NCBI GenBank assembly: GCA_024138015.1
Contig: JAMXBB010000009.1
Location: 41,175,025 to 41,239,024 of the forward strand
DNA: 64,000 nucleotides
Source of the DNA: Lumnitzera littorea
Taxonomy: Eukaryota; Streptophyta; Magnoliopsida; Myrtales; Combretaceae
Direction: 5' to 3'
The notes under the pieces: generated by a model
Told to the model about the DNA's origin: nothing
The model's input: the letters and a program-made list of their open reading frames with translations, nothing else
Databases searched by the model: none
Shown: positions 22,956 to 34,048 of the stretch, piece by piece
Layout of the letters: each line of letters starts with the position of its first letter
Position numbering within the stretch: position 1 is the first letter of the stretch
Made by a program: the position numbers and the translations under genes

Positions 22956-23675
22956 TCTTCATATCAGAGCTCGAGGTTCTAAATAAGGCCAAGAGTTTTA
23001 AGTGCTTAATGGGTTTGTTTGGGATATCAAGGATTTACTTAATGGGTATTAGTTTGGTTTCAATTGATTTTCTTCGGGTGGGGTTAATGAAAATTTGGAT
23101 TGCAATTTCGTTACATCGTTACTCCCATATTGAATATATATATTAAAGAAAAGGTTGGGAATTCCAATCTAGGTTGTTTGCCAAGATATCATTTCTTCAA
23201 GTTGTTCAATGTGTTATCCTATTTTAGTATTGCGATAGTAGCTAAGAAAGTACTACTATGTTTGCTGAATTGAAAAGGCTAAGTGTCTAGTTAAGATTGC
23301 ATATGTTTGAGTTGATTTGACAAGAATAGTTGCTGTATCGAATTTTAACTTTATTGAGCTTGCAAATTGAAGTTGTGCCGTACTACTTATTTTGCCAAAC
23401 CGAGTAATTCTTATGGCAAGATTGATTTCCAAATTGGACTATCTTATTCAAACACTTGCCAAGCTATACTCAAGTTGTTAAACTCTTATGATGTACCAAG
23501 CTTAATTGAGTGAAGGAGTCTGAGTTACCAAATTGAATTACAAACTGAGCTAATTATTACCAAGTTGTTAATAGTGTAAAGGAATTCTTATTGTGAGCTT
23601 AATTGTTGTGCTCAAGTTGTACTATTGTCTATTACCTACTAAGAAACTCTTTCTTTCATAAGCTTAAGTACTGCT
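22956..23675 (+). other. Element C primer site and long leader
   Basis: The primer site occupies 22,959-22,970 and is followed by about 700 bp of AT-rich untranslated leader up to the gag ATG. Short open frames here (for example 22,937-23,146) have no protein-like content. Confidence 0.7.
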
Positions 23676-24668
23676 ATGGAATTGAATATCCTCAACATGG
23701 CATATGAAGCTAGATACGATTATGAATATTATAATGATGAAGACATGATGTCACAAATTCTAGAATTTGATGGATATGGAACTCTAAAAGAATATTTGAA
23801 TTAGGAATTTTGAGTTAACTGGATTTTTGAAAATTTTTCTTACCTTGAGTATATGAAAGCCTATGCTATAAAGAATTCGATGATTGGCTTTATAGTTACT
23901 TGGTGAAAGAGAATGATAAATCAAAGAATTGATAGAGGAAACATTGAGATCATTACGTAGGGCAAGATAAGACATTTGATGCAAAGAAGATTCGTACCCC
24001 GAGATCATCGCAACAAATTATATGAGAGAAAACCCACCTATGAAGCTAACCTCTCAAAAGTGCATGATCAGTTGAAGGAGATTGAGAGATGGCTTGAAGT
24101 GTTCAAGGATGAAGTAAGACAACAGAGGAATGCTGAATTAGAAAGTATTGAAGGAGGAGTTAAGGAGGTAGAGGTTGCTAGAGAAGCAAGTAGTAGAGAG
24201 GAAGAGGACTAAGTTGAGTTGCAGTTAAACCCCCATATTCTTGACGTGCTGCGATTAACAACCATCCAAGCTGATGAGCATGACCCTAGGTAGAAGGAGG
24301 AAGAAGAATCGATTTGTGAGGAAGTAGGGGGAATTCTGATTTCAATAAATGAGAAGAGTGTGAGATCCGAGCTAGTTGAACTTGAAGAGTTGGCAATACT
24401 TACGACTAACTAGCCATCTTACTTCTTGCCGACACTAGACCTATGCACCTATAATCTTTTGTATGACCTAGAGATCATGTTACTTCCCGTACTTGATAGT
24501 TACTGGGATTACCAAGATGTGGTTGATTGGATTCATGATGAGTGGAAGGAGGGATACATGATGAAGAGTTTGATTGACTGATCTCATGATGAATGGAAGG
24601 GGCTTGAGTACTTTTCTGCATTTATCTTTCATTTTTGTAGGTTAATGTTTGATCCCAATGGGATTTAA
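23676..24668 (+). pseudogene. gag: Element C gag-like protein with unusual C-terminus
   Basis: A single frame from ATG 23,676 to TAA 24,666-24,668 (330 codons) with about eight internal stops, several at expected W or R positions. Residues 40-125 carry the retrotransposon Gag core: KEYL.EF..NWIFENF, an expected WW pair now W-stop, then IIT-stop-GKIRHLMQRRFVPRDH (about 23,940-24,010). After this, where gypsy Gag normally has a zinc knuckle, the protein becomes a Lys/Glu-rich coiled-coil-like stretch (EIERWLEVFKDEVRQQ) and an acidic tail. No CCHC knuckle and no pol follow. It presumably packaged RNA using partner-encoded enzymes; that is inference. Confidence 0.78.
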
Positions 24669-24718
24669 AGCCACTAATTACCAAGTTTCAAGTCGAAACT
24701 TCTCTAAGGGAGAGGGAA
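24669..24718 (+). other. Element C 3' untranslated end with polypurine tract
   Basis: AAGGGAGAGGGAAA just before the LTR is a good plus-strand priming tract. Confidence 0.75.
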
Positions 24719-25498
24719 AGATAGGCTTCGAGGTACCGACCCAGCCCGACAGCTAAGGCCGAGCTCACTTTCTGACTCATTTTGTTTACCGAGCTGTATG
24801 ACCCTATTTCTTGTAGATAAAGTGTTGAGAAACAAAGGCTGAGAGAACAACCAATCCTTCACCTATGCTTGACTAATTACTCAACTTCACACTTGCTGAT
24901 ATGCTGAGAGATCATGTTGTGAGAGTTGGATCAAATTGATAAGATATGAAGAGACTAGTGCCAACTAACTTTAGAACTCAGCAATTATGGGCCAACCTCT
25001 CTAGTGTTCTGACCAAGCAATTCTACTTCAAAGGCATGCCAACTTCCCTATAAAATGCACATTTTTTTTTTTATACATGTTTGTCTTTATTTTCTTTATA
25101 GGCCCATTTCTTTAGGGTTTAGGCCCTTGTACATTATTTACAGTTTTGCCATTAGGATTTAGGACTTGCTATAAGTAGCAACATTTGTAATAATACGATA
25201 GATATAGAAGATTAATGAAAAAACCATTTTGAGTATTTTCTTTCAAAAAGATCTCTCTTACCAGTTCTTATCAATCCCTTTAGCGAAGATTATGGCAAGC
25301 AACCCTATCATTCAGACTGGTGCATCACATCTAATGAGTCTTAGGTCCATGTAAGATCTAGCTAGTGCATCATATCCAATTAGGTGACACATGGATTCAC
25401 TAAAACCCTCACTAAACCCACTGATTTTTGGTTCCTTTGGCAGGATCTGACTTACCCCCATAGCTGGCCTTATCTATCCTTGGTATCGGTTCTTATCA
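24719..25498 (+). repeat. Element C 3' LTR
   Basis: Begins AGATAGGCTTCGAGG (expected TGATAGG, first base changed) and ends TTCTTATCA. TATAAG is at 25,170-25,175. Confidence 0.88.
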
Positions 25499-28366
25499 TA
25501 TACGATGGGTTTAAGAACACTTACATGTTCTAGAAAGATGGAAGGAAGGTTATTTTGACTCCCATGTGTCCTAAGGAAGTACAGGAGTCTTGAGAGAAGA
25601 TTATCTAATATATGTAGCAAAAATCCCTAGTGATTTACCATGCTTAATTTTACCAAAAAATTGAGGGGGAAGAGTGTATACTTTTGTTAATTAGGAAGCT
25701 CTTAAAGTTAAGAGAAACTGGAAGCTTACCTACTAAGCTACCCATATTACTACAGGAGTATCTCAACCTGTTCCCTATCAATATGCTAAGAAGTTTACCA
25801 CCCTTAAGAGACATAAAACAATGTATTGATCTCCAACCTAGAGCCATCCTACTAAACCGACCTACTTATAGGCTTAACCTCAAGTAAGCAGTTGAGTTGA
25901 AGAAACAAGTGGAATGCAAATATGTCCAAGAGAGCATGAGCCCTTGTGCCATACTAATTTTATTAATGTTGAAGAAAGATGGGTTATGGAGAATGTGCAT
26001 TGATAATCGTACCATCAATAAAATTATTATTAAATACCAATATCCGATCCTATAGTTAGATGATATGTTTAATGAGTTGCATGGAGCCTGCATCTTTTCA
26101 AAAATTGATCTAAAGAGTGGCTACCATCAAATACTAATGAGACTTAGAGACGAATGGAAGACGGCTTTCAAGATAAGGGATAGTTTATTCGAATGGATGG
26201 TGATGTCATTTGGTATGAAAAATGTGCCAAGCACTTTTATGTGACTTATGAATCATGTCCTGAGAACTTTGATTGGTAAATGTATTGTAGTACACTTCGA
26301 TGACATTCTAGTCTACAATACCAACCTCATTTCTCATGTTTAGCATTTAAGATTAGTGTTAGATATTCTCTATATTGAGAGATTATTTGGCAACTAGAAG
26401 AAACGTGTGTTTTGTTAAAGCAAAGTTGTATTCCTCAAATATGTTGTTTTAGAGGGAGGAATTAGAGTCGATGACAAGAAAGTCAGAGCTATTCTTGAGT
26501 GGCTAACATTGATTAATACCGTAGGAGTCAAAATTTTTCATGGTTTAGCTTTGTTTTATTGAAGATTCATTCGGAACTTTAGTTCCCTAACTGCATCGCT
26601 GATCAAATTGACCTGGAAGAACTCTAAGTTTAAGTGGTCTAAGGAAGCTTAGAAAATCTTTGAAGATATAAATTCCAATTTAACACTAGCCCTTGTACTT
26701 ACCTTATTAGATTTCGAGAAAGTTTTTTAAGTAAAACGTAACGCTTCTAGAGTCAGCGTTAGTGTTGTTCTTATGTAGGAGCACCAACCAATAGCCTATT
26801 TCAATGAGAAACTTAGAGGAGCTGCCTTGAATTATTCAACCTATGATAAGTAATTTTATGCCCTTATTTGAACTTTACGAAACTGGCAACACTACTTGCT
26901 GCAAAGAGAATTCATCATCTACTCAGATCATGAATCTCTTAAATATCTTTAGGGCAAAAAAAACTTTCTTAGCATCATACCAAGTGTGTTGAATTCCTTG
27001 AGTCTTTTAGCTATGTCATTTAATATAAGAAGGGAAGCACCAATATTGTGACCGATGTACTCTTACATCGACATGTGCTCATTATGACATTATGGGCCTA
27101 AATACCTAGATCTGGCACCCTACTTGATCAGTATGAACAAGATCTGTATTTTGGGCCCTTAGTGGCCAAGTGCAACATTGGACCAGTTGTGGATGGATTC
27201 TATTTATGCCAAGGGTTTTGGATGAAGAGCAAATAGGTTTGTGTGTTAAGTGGTTTGGCTAGAGAGCTACTTGTCTAAGAAGCTCATGTTTAAGGCGTAG
27301 CCGACCATTTCGAGGAAAAGAGAATGGCTAGAATATTGAAAGAACATTTCTATTAGCATGGGATGATGTAGGATGTGCGCTAAGTTCTTGAGAAATGCGA
27401 AGTATATAAACATGCAAAGAGTAAAAAAGAGTCGTATGGAGAGTACATACCCTTGCCTATATCTAAGTGACCATAGACCGATCTGAGCATGAATTTCATG
27501 CTCAATTTACCTTAAACTATGAGAAGACATGACTTTATTATGGTGATGGCCGATCAGTTTAGTAAGATGAGCCACTTCATCCCTTGCTACAAAACTAATG
27601 ATGCTTTATTTGTTGCTAACCTCTTTTTGCAAGAAGTCATACAGCTACATGGAGTGTCAAGAAGTATTGTATCCGACCATGATTCTAAGTTCACAAGTTT
27701 CTTCTAGAGAACCTTATGGTAGAAGCTCAGCACTAAGCTCATGTTTAATGCTTCTTGTTACCCCCAGACAGACGACTAAAATGAAGCTATGAACAGGATA
27801 GTCGATAACCTATTATAAGCAGCTATTGGGATGAATTTACATGACTAGGACTTATGCCTGCCTATCATTAAGTTCGCTTACAATCGCTTAACTCACAACT
27901 TGATAAGAAGGTCGCTGCTTAAGGTCATTTATGGACTTAATCCAAACTTACCCATGGATCTAGTTATCAGCTCGACCACTTGAGGGGAAAGTTAATCCAA
28001 CCTATAGCACATTAAGGAGTTCTAGAAGTTGCATCAGAAGGTTGTTGAACAACTGACTAAGACTATGGCTTGATAGAAGGTGCAAGGAAGCTAAGGAAGG
28101 GGGTGAATTTTTTATACTCCTGGGGACCTTGTTTGGATCCACCTCAATAAAGAATGTTTCCTTAGAAAGAGAATGAACAAACTTTCCCCTAAAGCAAAAG
28201 GATCTTATAAGATCATTAAGTGTATCAATGACAATGCCTATGAGATTGAGCTACTCAAAGGGTATGGTGTACTTGCCACCTTCAATGTCACCGACCTAAT
28301 GCCCTATATGTCTAATAAAGAAGAAGACCAAGATTTGAGGGAAAATCTTCTACAACCTCAAGGAGT
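25499..28366 (+). pseudogene. pol: Element A pol: protease end, RT, RNase H, integrase
   Basis: This continues A after element C. The linker begins DGFKNTY. RT runs about 25,880-26,620 with RMCIDNRTIN, FSKIDLKSGYHQ, EWKTAFK and an intact FDD at 26,296-26,304 (VHFDDILVYN). RNase H follows (about 26,730-27,090): the first aspartate reads N (KRNAS), but SDHESLKYL is kept. The integrase core, 27,480-27,830, reads SMNFM for the usual SMDF (first catalytic D lost) and keeps the second aspartate in SDHDSKF. The GPF/Y tail at 28,173-28,340 includes INDNAYEIEL. The tail frame stays open into the 3' LTR (to 28,502). Many stops. Confidence 0.9.
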
Positions 28367-29269
28367 TGATAGATTACCTACCTTATCCCTCTTACTCGTA
28401 TACACCTCTAAGGCCTTTAGTCTAATGCTAGGAGGATTCTCTTTCATTGACTTACTAAAGATGAGAAACAGTATATTGAAGAATGGTAGGAGAACTCCTT
28501 AAGAACTCAGCTCGATTATACCTTGCTCTGTGTGATCCTTTGCACCATTATTGAGAACTCATGTGTTAATGACTCTTTACTGAATGTCAAGAGCTACCTA
28601 CCGAGTGTCGAGTCCTAAACCCCCTACTAGAGGGGTACTTCTCTTTCAACCAACCACTAATGCTTATAGCATTCCATATTCATCTCGACAACCCTTAATG
28701 TTGTTACAGCATGATCCAGCTCAATTGCTACATCTAAAGATTCCTTAGTATGGAACCATTGATGAGCTACCATCTGTCCATTTACCTAACAATGTACTTT
28801 TATTCCTTTTTGTCTTTTTATCCTTTTTACACTTTTTCTTATGTATTAAGAATCTCCTTTTCATGTATGCCTTTTTGTATTTTTCTTTATTTGTATTGTT
28901 TCCTTAAGGACTTATTATAAATAGTCCCTTCTCTTTGTAGCCGCATCATTAGGCATTCCCTTTTAGACATTAAATATATTTGTTCTTACAAGATATTCCT
29001 CTTTAAGTCCATTTTCATACATTGTTATCTAATTTTGCTAAGTAGCTCGAGATTAGTAGCGCGTGAACCTTGATATTAGCTTATGCGTTACATTAAGTGA
29101 AGTGTTAAGTTGTACTACATGTGTTGGTGAGTAATATTCTCTGAGCAACTTCACATAAACTACTACATTCAATTTGCCAACTTGTCCTTTTATTTTTTCT
29201 TCAATATCTTAAAGGGCTCATTTGATTCTTACCTAAATCCTAGTGATTATTGAGCTCCTAAGCACATTA
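28367..29269 (+). repeat. Element A 3' LTR
   Basis: Begins TGATAGATTACCTACC and ends GCACATTA (terminal CA now TA). TATAAAT is at 28,916-28,922. The match to the 5' LTR is continuous but more diverged than in B or C. Confidence 0.87.
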
Positions 29270-30420
29270 GGGTTCTAGCAAAGCTTTTAGAGCATTGTCC
29301 CATCTTTAATACATTTTTAGGATTCTAGCCAACTTTTAGAGCATTATCCTATCTTCAATTAATTTTTAGGGTTATAAATAGCTTTTAGAGCACTACCCCA
29401 TCTTCAATTCATTTTTAGGTTTTAGCCAGCTTTTAGATCGTTGTTCCATATTCAATCCATTTATAGGGTTTTAGCCAATTTACAAAGTGTTGTCTTAACT
29501 CACCTTTCCTTTAGCGTTCTAGCTAGCTTTTAGAGTGTTTTCTCATCTTCAATTCATTTTTAGGGTTTTAGCTAACTTATATAGCGATGTCTTCATTTAC
29601 ATTTCCTATAGAGCACTGTCTCGACTCAATGTTTCTCTTAAGGCTTTAGTAAGCCCATAGGGAAATTCCCATTACCAATCTCTCTTTAATATTTTAACAA
29701 GTCCGTAGAGTGCTTCCCTTTACCAACTTCTTTTAGTATTGGGTGCTTCCTTTTACCAATTTCCCTTAAGGTTTTAGTGAGCTCATAGGACACTTCCCAT
29801 TACTAATTTCTCTTTAGTATCTTAGCAAGCCTATAGGGTACTTGCCTTTACCAACTTCTTTTAGTGTTTTAGTGAGCTGATAGGGTGCTTCCCATCACCA
29901 ATCTCTCTTTAGTGTTTTAGGCTTAGTAAGCCCATAAGGCACTTCCCTTTACCAATTTCTCCTAGGGTTTTGGTGAGCCCATAGGGTGCTTTTCATTACC
30001 ACACTCTTTTTAGTGTTTTAGCAAGCTTGTAGAGCGCTTTCCTTTACCAATTTCATTTAGTGTTTCAACAAGCCCATAAGGTGCTTCCCATCACCAATCT
30101 ATCTTCAACGTTTTAGTCTTAGGGAGCCCGTAGGGCACTTCTCTTTAGCAATTTCTCTTAGGCTTTTAGTAAGCCTGTAGGGTGCTTCCCATTATCAATC
30201 TCTCTTTAGTCTTTTAGTGAACCCATAGGGTTCTTCCCTTTACTAACTTCTTTTAGTTTTTTAACAAGCTCATAGGGCACTTCCGTTTACCAATTTTGCT
30301 TAGGGTTTTAATGAGCTTATAGAGCACTTCCCATTGACCAATCTCTCCTAATGCCTTAGTTAGCCTATGAGGTACTTCCTCATTTCCAATTATCTTTCAA
30401 TATTTAGAAATCTAAGGAGT
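29270..30420. repeat. 48-bp tandem array, right part
   Basis: This continues the array of 13,600-13,862. Early units end in TTCAATTCATTTTTAGGG. Later units drift to TTTTAG(T/C)(G/A)AGCCCATAGGG..GCTTCCC, keeping a spacing near 48 bp (for example 29,651, 29,699, 29,779, 29,826, 29,874). Roughly 23 units by spacing. Alternate units look alike (PyCCATTACC versus CCTTTACC), suggesting a dimeric higher order. Confidence 0.8.
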
Positions 30421-31430
30421 GCTCTTTCCTACCAAAGTCAATCAACTTAAAGAAGCATGACTAGGTTCTATATCAATTTATTAATTAGGGTTGCTAGTCC
30501 CCTAGAGATGCTCCTGCCTAAATTAGTCAGCTCGAAGAAGCGCCTCTAGGTTTTCTAAAATCAATTCCTATTGAGGGTTACTAATCCCTTACAATTCTCC
30601 CATCTAGGTTAGTCAACTTAGAGAAGAACTTCTAGGTTTTCTAAAATTAGTTTCTATTTAAGATTACTAGTCCCCTAAAGGCTCTCCCACTTAAGTTAGT
30701 CAACTTAGAAAAGCATTACTAGGTTTCCTAAATTGATTCCCATTTAGGGTTGCTAATCCCTTAAAGACTCTCTTACCTAAGTTAGTCAACTCATAAGAGC
30801 ACTTCCTAATTTTCTAAAATCAATTGCCATTAAAGGTTATGAGTCCCTTAGAGATGCTCCAACCTAGGTTAGTTAGCTCAGAGAAGCACTTTCAGGTTTT
30901 CTAAAACTGAGTCCCATTCAGGGTTACTTATCCCCTAAAGATACCCCCACTTAAGTTAGTTAGCTTAGAGAAGCACTTCTTAGTTTTCTAAAATCAATTC
31001 CTATTCAGGGTTGCTAGTCCCATAAAGATACCCCCACTTAGGTAGTCAGCTTAGAAAAGCACTACTAGGTTTCCTAAATTGATTCCTATTCTAAGTTGTT
31101 AGATCTCTAGAGATGTTCCTATCTAAGTTAGTCAGCTCAAAGAAGCACTTCCAAGTTTTCTAAAATCAATTCTTATTTGAGGTTTCTAGTCCCTTAGAGA
31201 CGCTCCTACTTAATTTAGTCAACTTAAAAAAGCACTAATAGGTTTCCTAAATTGATTCCCATTTAGGGTTGTTACTCTCCTAAAGATGCTTATACGTAGG
31301 TTAGTCAGCTTAGAAGAGCACTTCCAAGTTTTCTAAAATTGATTCCCATTTAAGGTTGCTTATCCCCTAGAGACGTTCCAACATAGGTCAGTTAGCTTTG
31401 AAGGTTATGGCAAGATTTCAAATCGATTTT
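30421..31430. repeat. 86-bp tandem array
   Basis: About eleven units of roughly 86 bp, each with GAAGCACTTC(T)AGGTTTTCTAAA and (A)GGTTAGTCAGCTCA. Phase marks are near 30,447, 30,537, 30,621, 30,712, 30,795, 30,885, 30,972, 31,054, 31,142, 31,229 and 31,313. The GGTTAGTCAGCTCA part also occurs, inverted, in the 84-bp array at 39,309-39,640 beside the minus-strand Ogre LTR, suggesting these are 3' UTR arrays of one Ogre family. Confidence 0.82.
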
Positions 31431-31671
31431 GCTAACCAGCTCCTAGGGTGCTAAACCCTTCTAAAACTCACTCTAATGTCTTAAGTAGTTTTTAGAGCAC
31501 CATTTCTCTCTTTCATCTTTCACTTTTCACTAAATCCCCAATAGATCAAGCTTAGGATTGCTAATTAGTTGTAGCGTTTGTTAAGGCAAATTTATCCTCG
31601 GGATAAATATAATGTCTCTTTTTATCTTTATAGTAAAGTTTTACTCAAACTTCACCACAAAAAAAGAGTAG
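31431..31671 (+). other. Spacer between array and Ogre-type LTR
   Basis: No repeat units or coding signal. Probably the last part of the 3' UTR of the Ogre-type element whose LTR starts next. Confidence 0.4.
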
Positions 31672-32482
31672 CTTAACACCTCATTTTTAGCCCCCCACCC
31701 CCCCTTATAATTTTAGATTTTCTGTTAAAATAATGAAAAAGGGTTCTAATTCGTAAATACCAAAAAAGGGAAAAATTCCATAAAAATTTAAAAGAATTAA
31801 ATTAAAAGATGGGAAAATACGTAAAAAATGAAAAAAAAAAAGCTTAGGGTGATTTTAGTTTTTTAGAGAAGGTTAACAAGTTTAAATATAATGAATCATT
31901 GAATTAGGTTTAATGGAAATTAATTTTAGGGACAATCCAATTCGGGTTTAATTCTAGGAGGAAACTAGGTTTAGTAATTTTTCATTTATTTTTCTCAAAA
32001 AAAAAAAAAGATGGGATTAGAGTAGCTATACTTAGTTTGTGTTTTAAAAGTAGGGTTAAAAGCTCTTTGAATGTAAGCTCAGCCCACAACATCACAAGTA
32101 CGTAAAAGCAATTGATGTTTTCTTTCAACCATGCACATGTAATATATATACGGGAGGAGTACGTGAATCACATGCTTTGTATGTGATGTGTATGGCCTTA
32201 CCTCCTTTGTGCTTACTTCTCCCCAATTCTTTCTTCTTGCCTCTTTCATCAGCCTCCTTTAAGTCCATTTTTGGCACTTTTTCCTTTGACATTTCATCAA
32301 AATAGTGGTAAAATTGTAGAGATTAAGCTACGCTCTTTGCATTGAAAATCCCATCCTTATTCATCCCTTTACATCCCCAAATCGAGGCTAGAAAATCGAG
32401 AAACTTCAATTTACGAGCTAGACCTTTAATGGTGGATTTCAACCATTAACAAGCTTTCTAAGCTTGTACAAGCTCGAGAAGC

Positions 32483-32490
32483 TATAAATA
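32483..32490 (+). promoter_or_regulatory. TATA box of the Ogre-type LTR
   Basis: TATAAATA preceded by CTCGAGAAGC. The matching box is present on the minus strand in both LTRs of the 38-52 kb element (51,009-51,016 and 38,479-38,486). Confidence 0.65.
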
Positions 32491-33149
32491 GAGCTTCCCC
32501 ATCCTTTCACAAGCATCAGTTCTCACTTACCATTATGCCAAATACACAAATGAACTCCTTCTTTCTCTTTAAACAACAAGCCGTAACCTCTCTCTCTCTC
32601 TCTACAATTGTGATGACCATAGTGGCTATTGAAGCAAATAACCACCACCATTATGTTCCTCTCCCTCTAGCATCTATAACCCGACCTATCTTAGCTACTG
32701 CCATGGCCCACATCGTGAGATCTAACCACCTAGGGCTTAACCATCGTTGGCCTTAGCTTAAAACACCACCATCACCCTTCTCTGTGCAAAGCCACTATTA
32801 TGGCTAGACTTACTACGTCTTAAAACCCCAAAACTACCCTCTTTTTTGCACCCAACAATGCCCTTTGCTCATCAACTATAATCACCACCAACCAACATTT
32901 CCAATTGCTATGCAAATCACCACCACTCGCCACCACACAAACACCAAACCCCCATTCCTTAGTAAGAAACTCACGAAACCACTCTCACCCCCTTAAAAAA
33001 CGGCCTAGAACCATCTCCGTTGCACCCCCTGCCTTTAGCTTCTTCTTACCCTTTGTTGTACACGTACACAATACGTGATCAAGTTAGCTAATTTGACCTA
33101 AACCTAAAGAAATAGTCCAACCTAACCCGCATGTGCAAGTATGGTCTAG

Positions 33150-33360
33150 TCCTATTTTTTTTCATTAGTGTTATATTTTTTTTTTCCTTTTTTCTTTTCA
33201 TCTCTTTTGTTTTTTTGTTTTATGTTCCATTGTAAATAAATAATAAAAAAGGGAAAAAAAGAATTGCAAAAAAGAAAAAAAAATAAACAAAGGACGAAAA
33301 TGTTTATTATTTTTTTGGGAAAAAAATAAAAGATATACAAATAATAAAAGAAAAAGAAAA
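33150..33360. repeat. T-rich then A-rich foldback tract
   Basis: A T-rich run is followed after a short spacer by an A-rich run, able to fold back. The same arrangement lies at 50,100-50,360 in the minus-strand Ogre LTR. Confidence 0.6.
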
Positions 33361-34048
33361 AAAGTAAAATGTTTTATTTAACCCTTTTCAAAATTAGCGC
33401 TCTTTCCCTTAGAATTTTGCTGAACAAAATATTCAAAAATTAGGAGTCCTTTTAAACATTTTCCTCAAAATGAAATAAAACAACTAAGAGCTGTAAACTC
33501 GACTAATTTTCATAATTAAAATAAATCAATACATCTAAAGTTTTCAAAAATAAAATGCGAAAAGTTTGATTCCTAATAAAGAGTATGTAAGCACCTACGA
33601 GGCAATATAAAATAAGGAGATTATTTTTACTTTCCTTTTCTATAAATAATGTTACTTTAAAAAAAATTTAATTTTCTTTAATTATGAATATGGAATTAGC
33701 TAAAAGGGTATTTTAAAAGAAATACTTAATTTTGGAAAGATAAAAGTGGTCCCTAATTATGGCTTAATAAGGTAGCTATTGAATTGAAAACCTCTAGTTT
33801 TCAAAAACCATTGTAAAAATTGGTTTTTCCCTAATAGACCACTGGCTAAGTTGGAATTGATCTACATAATTGATCTAACTTAACCCATTTTTTCCTGACC
33901 TCAATCGAGTAACGACTCCAAACTTTAAAAAATAGAAAACCAAGTTTTTCTTAACTTTAAGTCAAAGGTTAGTATTAAATGGGTTAAGGTCTAATACTAA
34001 TTGAGTTAAGAAAACTAATGAAAATTGGGAAAAATTCAGGCTTAAGAA

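Larger units (their letters stand above)
22154..25498 (+). mobile_element. Element C: gag-only LTR element nested in A
   Basis: The element is 3,345 bp with LTRs of 802 and 780 bp, a diverged initiator-Met primer site (TCATATCAGAGC, 22,959-22,970), one long gag frame and no trace of protease, RT or integrase. This fits the plant TR-GAG design: LTR elements that code only Gag and must borrow enzymes. Flanking target copies are TACAT (22,149-22,153) and TATAC (25,499-25,503), each one C-to-T step from TACAC. That five-base form also keeps A's protease frame reading V-L-H-D-G across the site. Confidence 0.88.
13863..29269 (+). mobile_element. Element A: CRM-like chromovirus split by two nested elements
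   Basis: A Ty3/gypsy element in the order 5' LTR, initiator-Met primer site, gag, protease, RT, RNase H, integrase, 3' LTR. Its own sequence totals roughly 6.5 kb; the rest is elements B and C. Removing B restores gag-protease order, and removing C restores the protease-RT linker. The pol frame running past the 3' LTR start and a GPF/Y-type integrase tail (FNVTDLMPY) resemble CRM-type chromoviruses, though no phylogeny was done. It lies in a 48-bp array. Stops throughout make it dead. Confidence 0.9.
31672..34048 (+). mobile_element. Ogre-type LTR, plus strand (3' or solo LTR)
   Basis: The start CTTAACACCTCATTTTT aligns with the LTR start of the minus-strand Ogre element. The end ..GGTTAGTATTAAATGGG..AGGCTTAAGA aligns with the reverse complement of 38,042-38,140. 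Shared landmarks in between are a TATA box, a CCACCAC-rich post-TATA stretch, a T-rich/A-rich foldback and a CACCTACG..GGAATCAAA-type block. No primer site follows the end; instead element D's integrase begins. With the arrays to its left, it is best read as the 3' LTR of an Ogre-family element inserted into D. A solo LTR is possible. Confidence 0.7.

Noticed and set aside
29270..31430. CRISPR-like regular repeats
   Set aside because: The units are contiguous tandem repeats without unique spacers, in a plant retrotransposon context.
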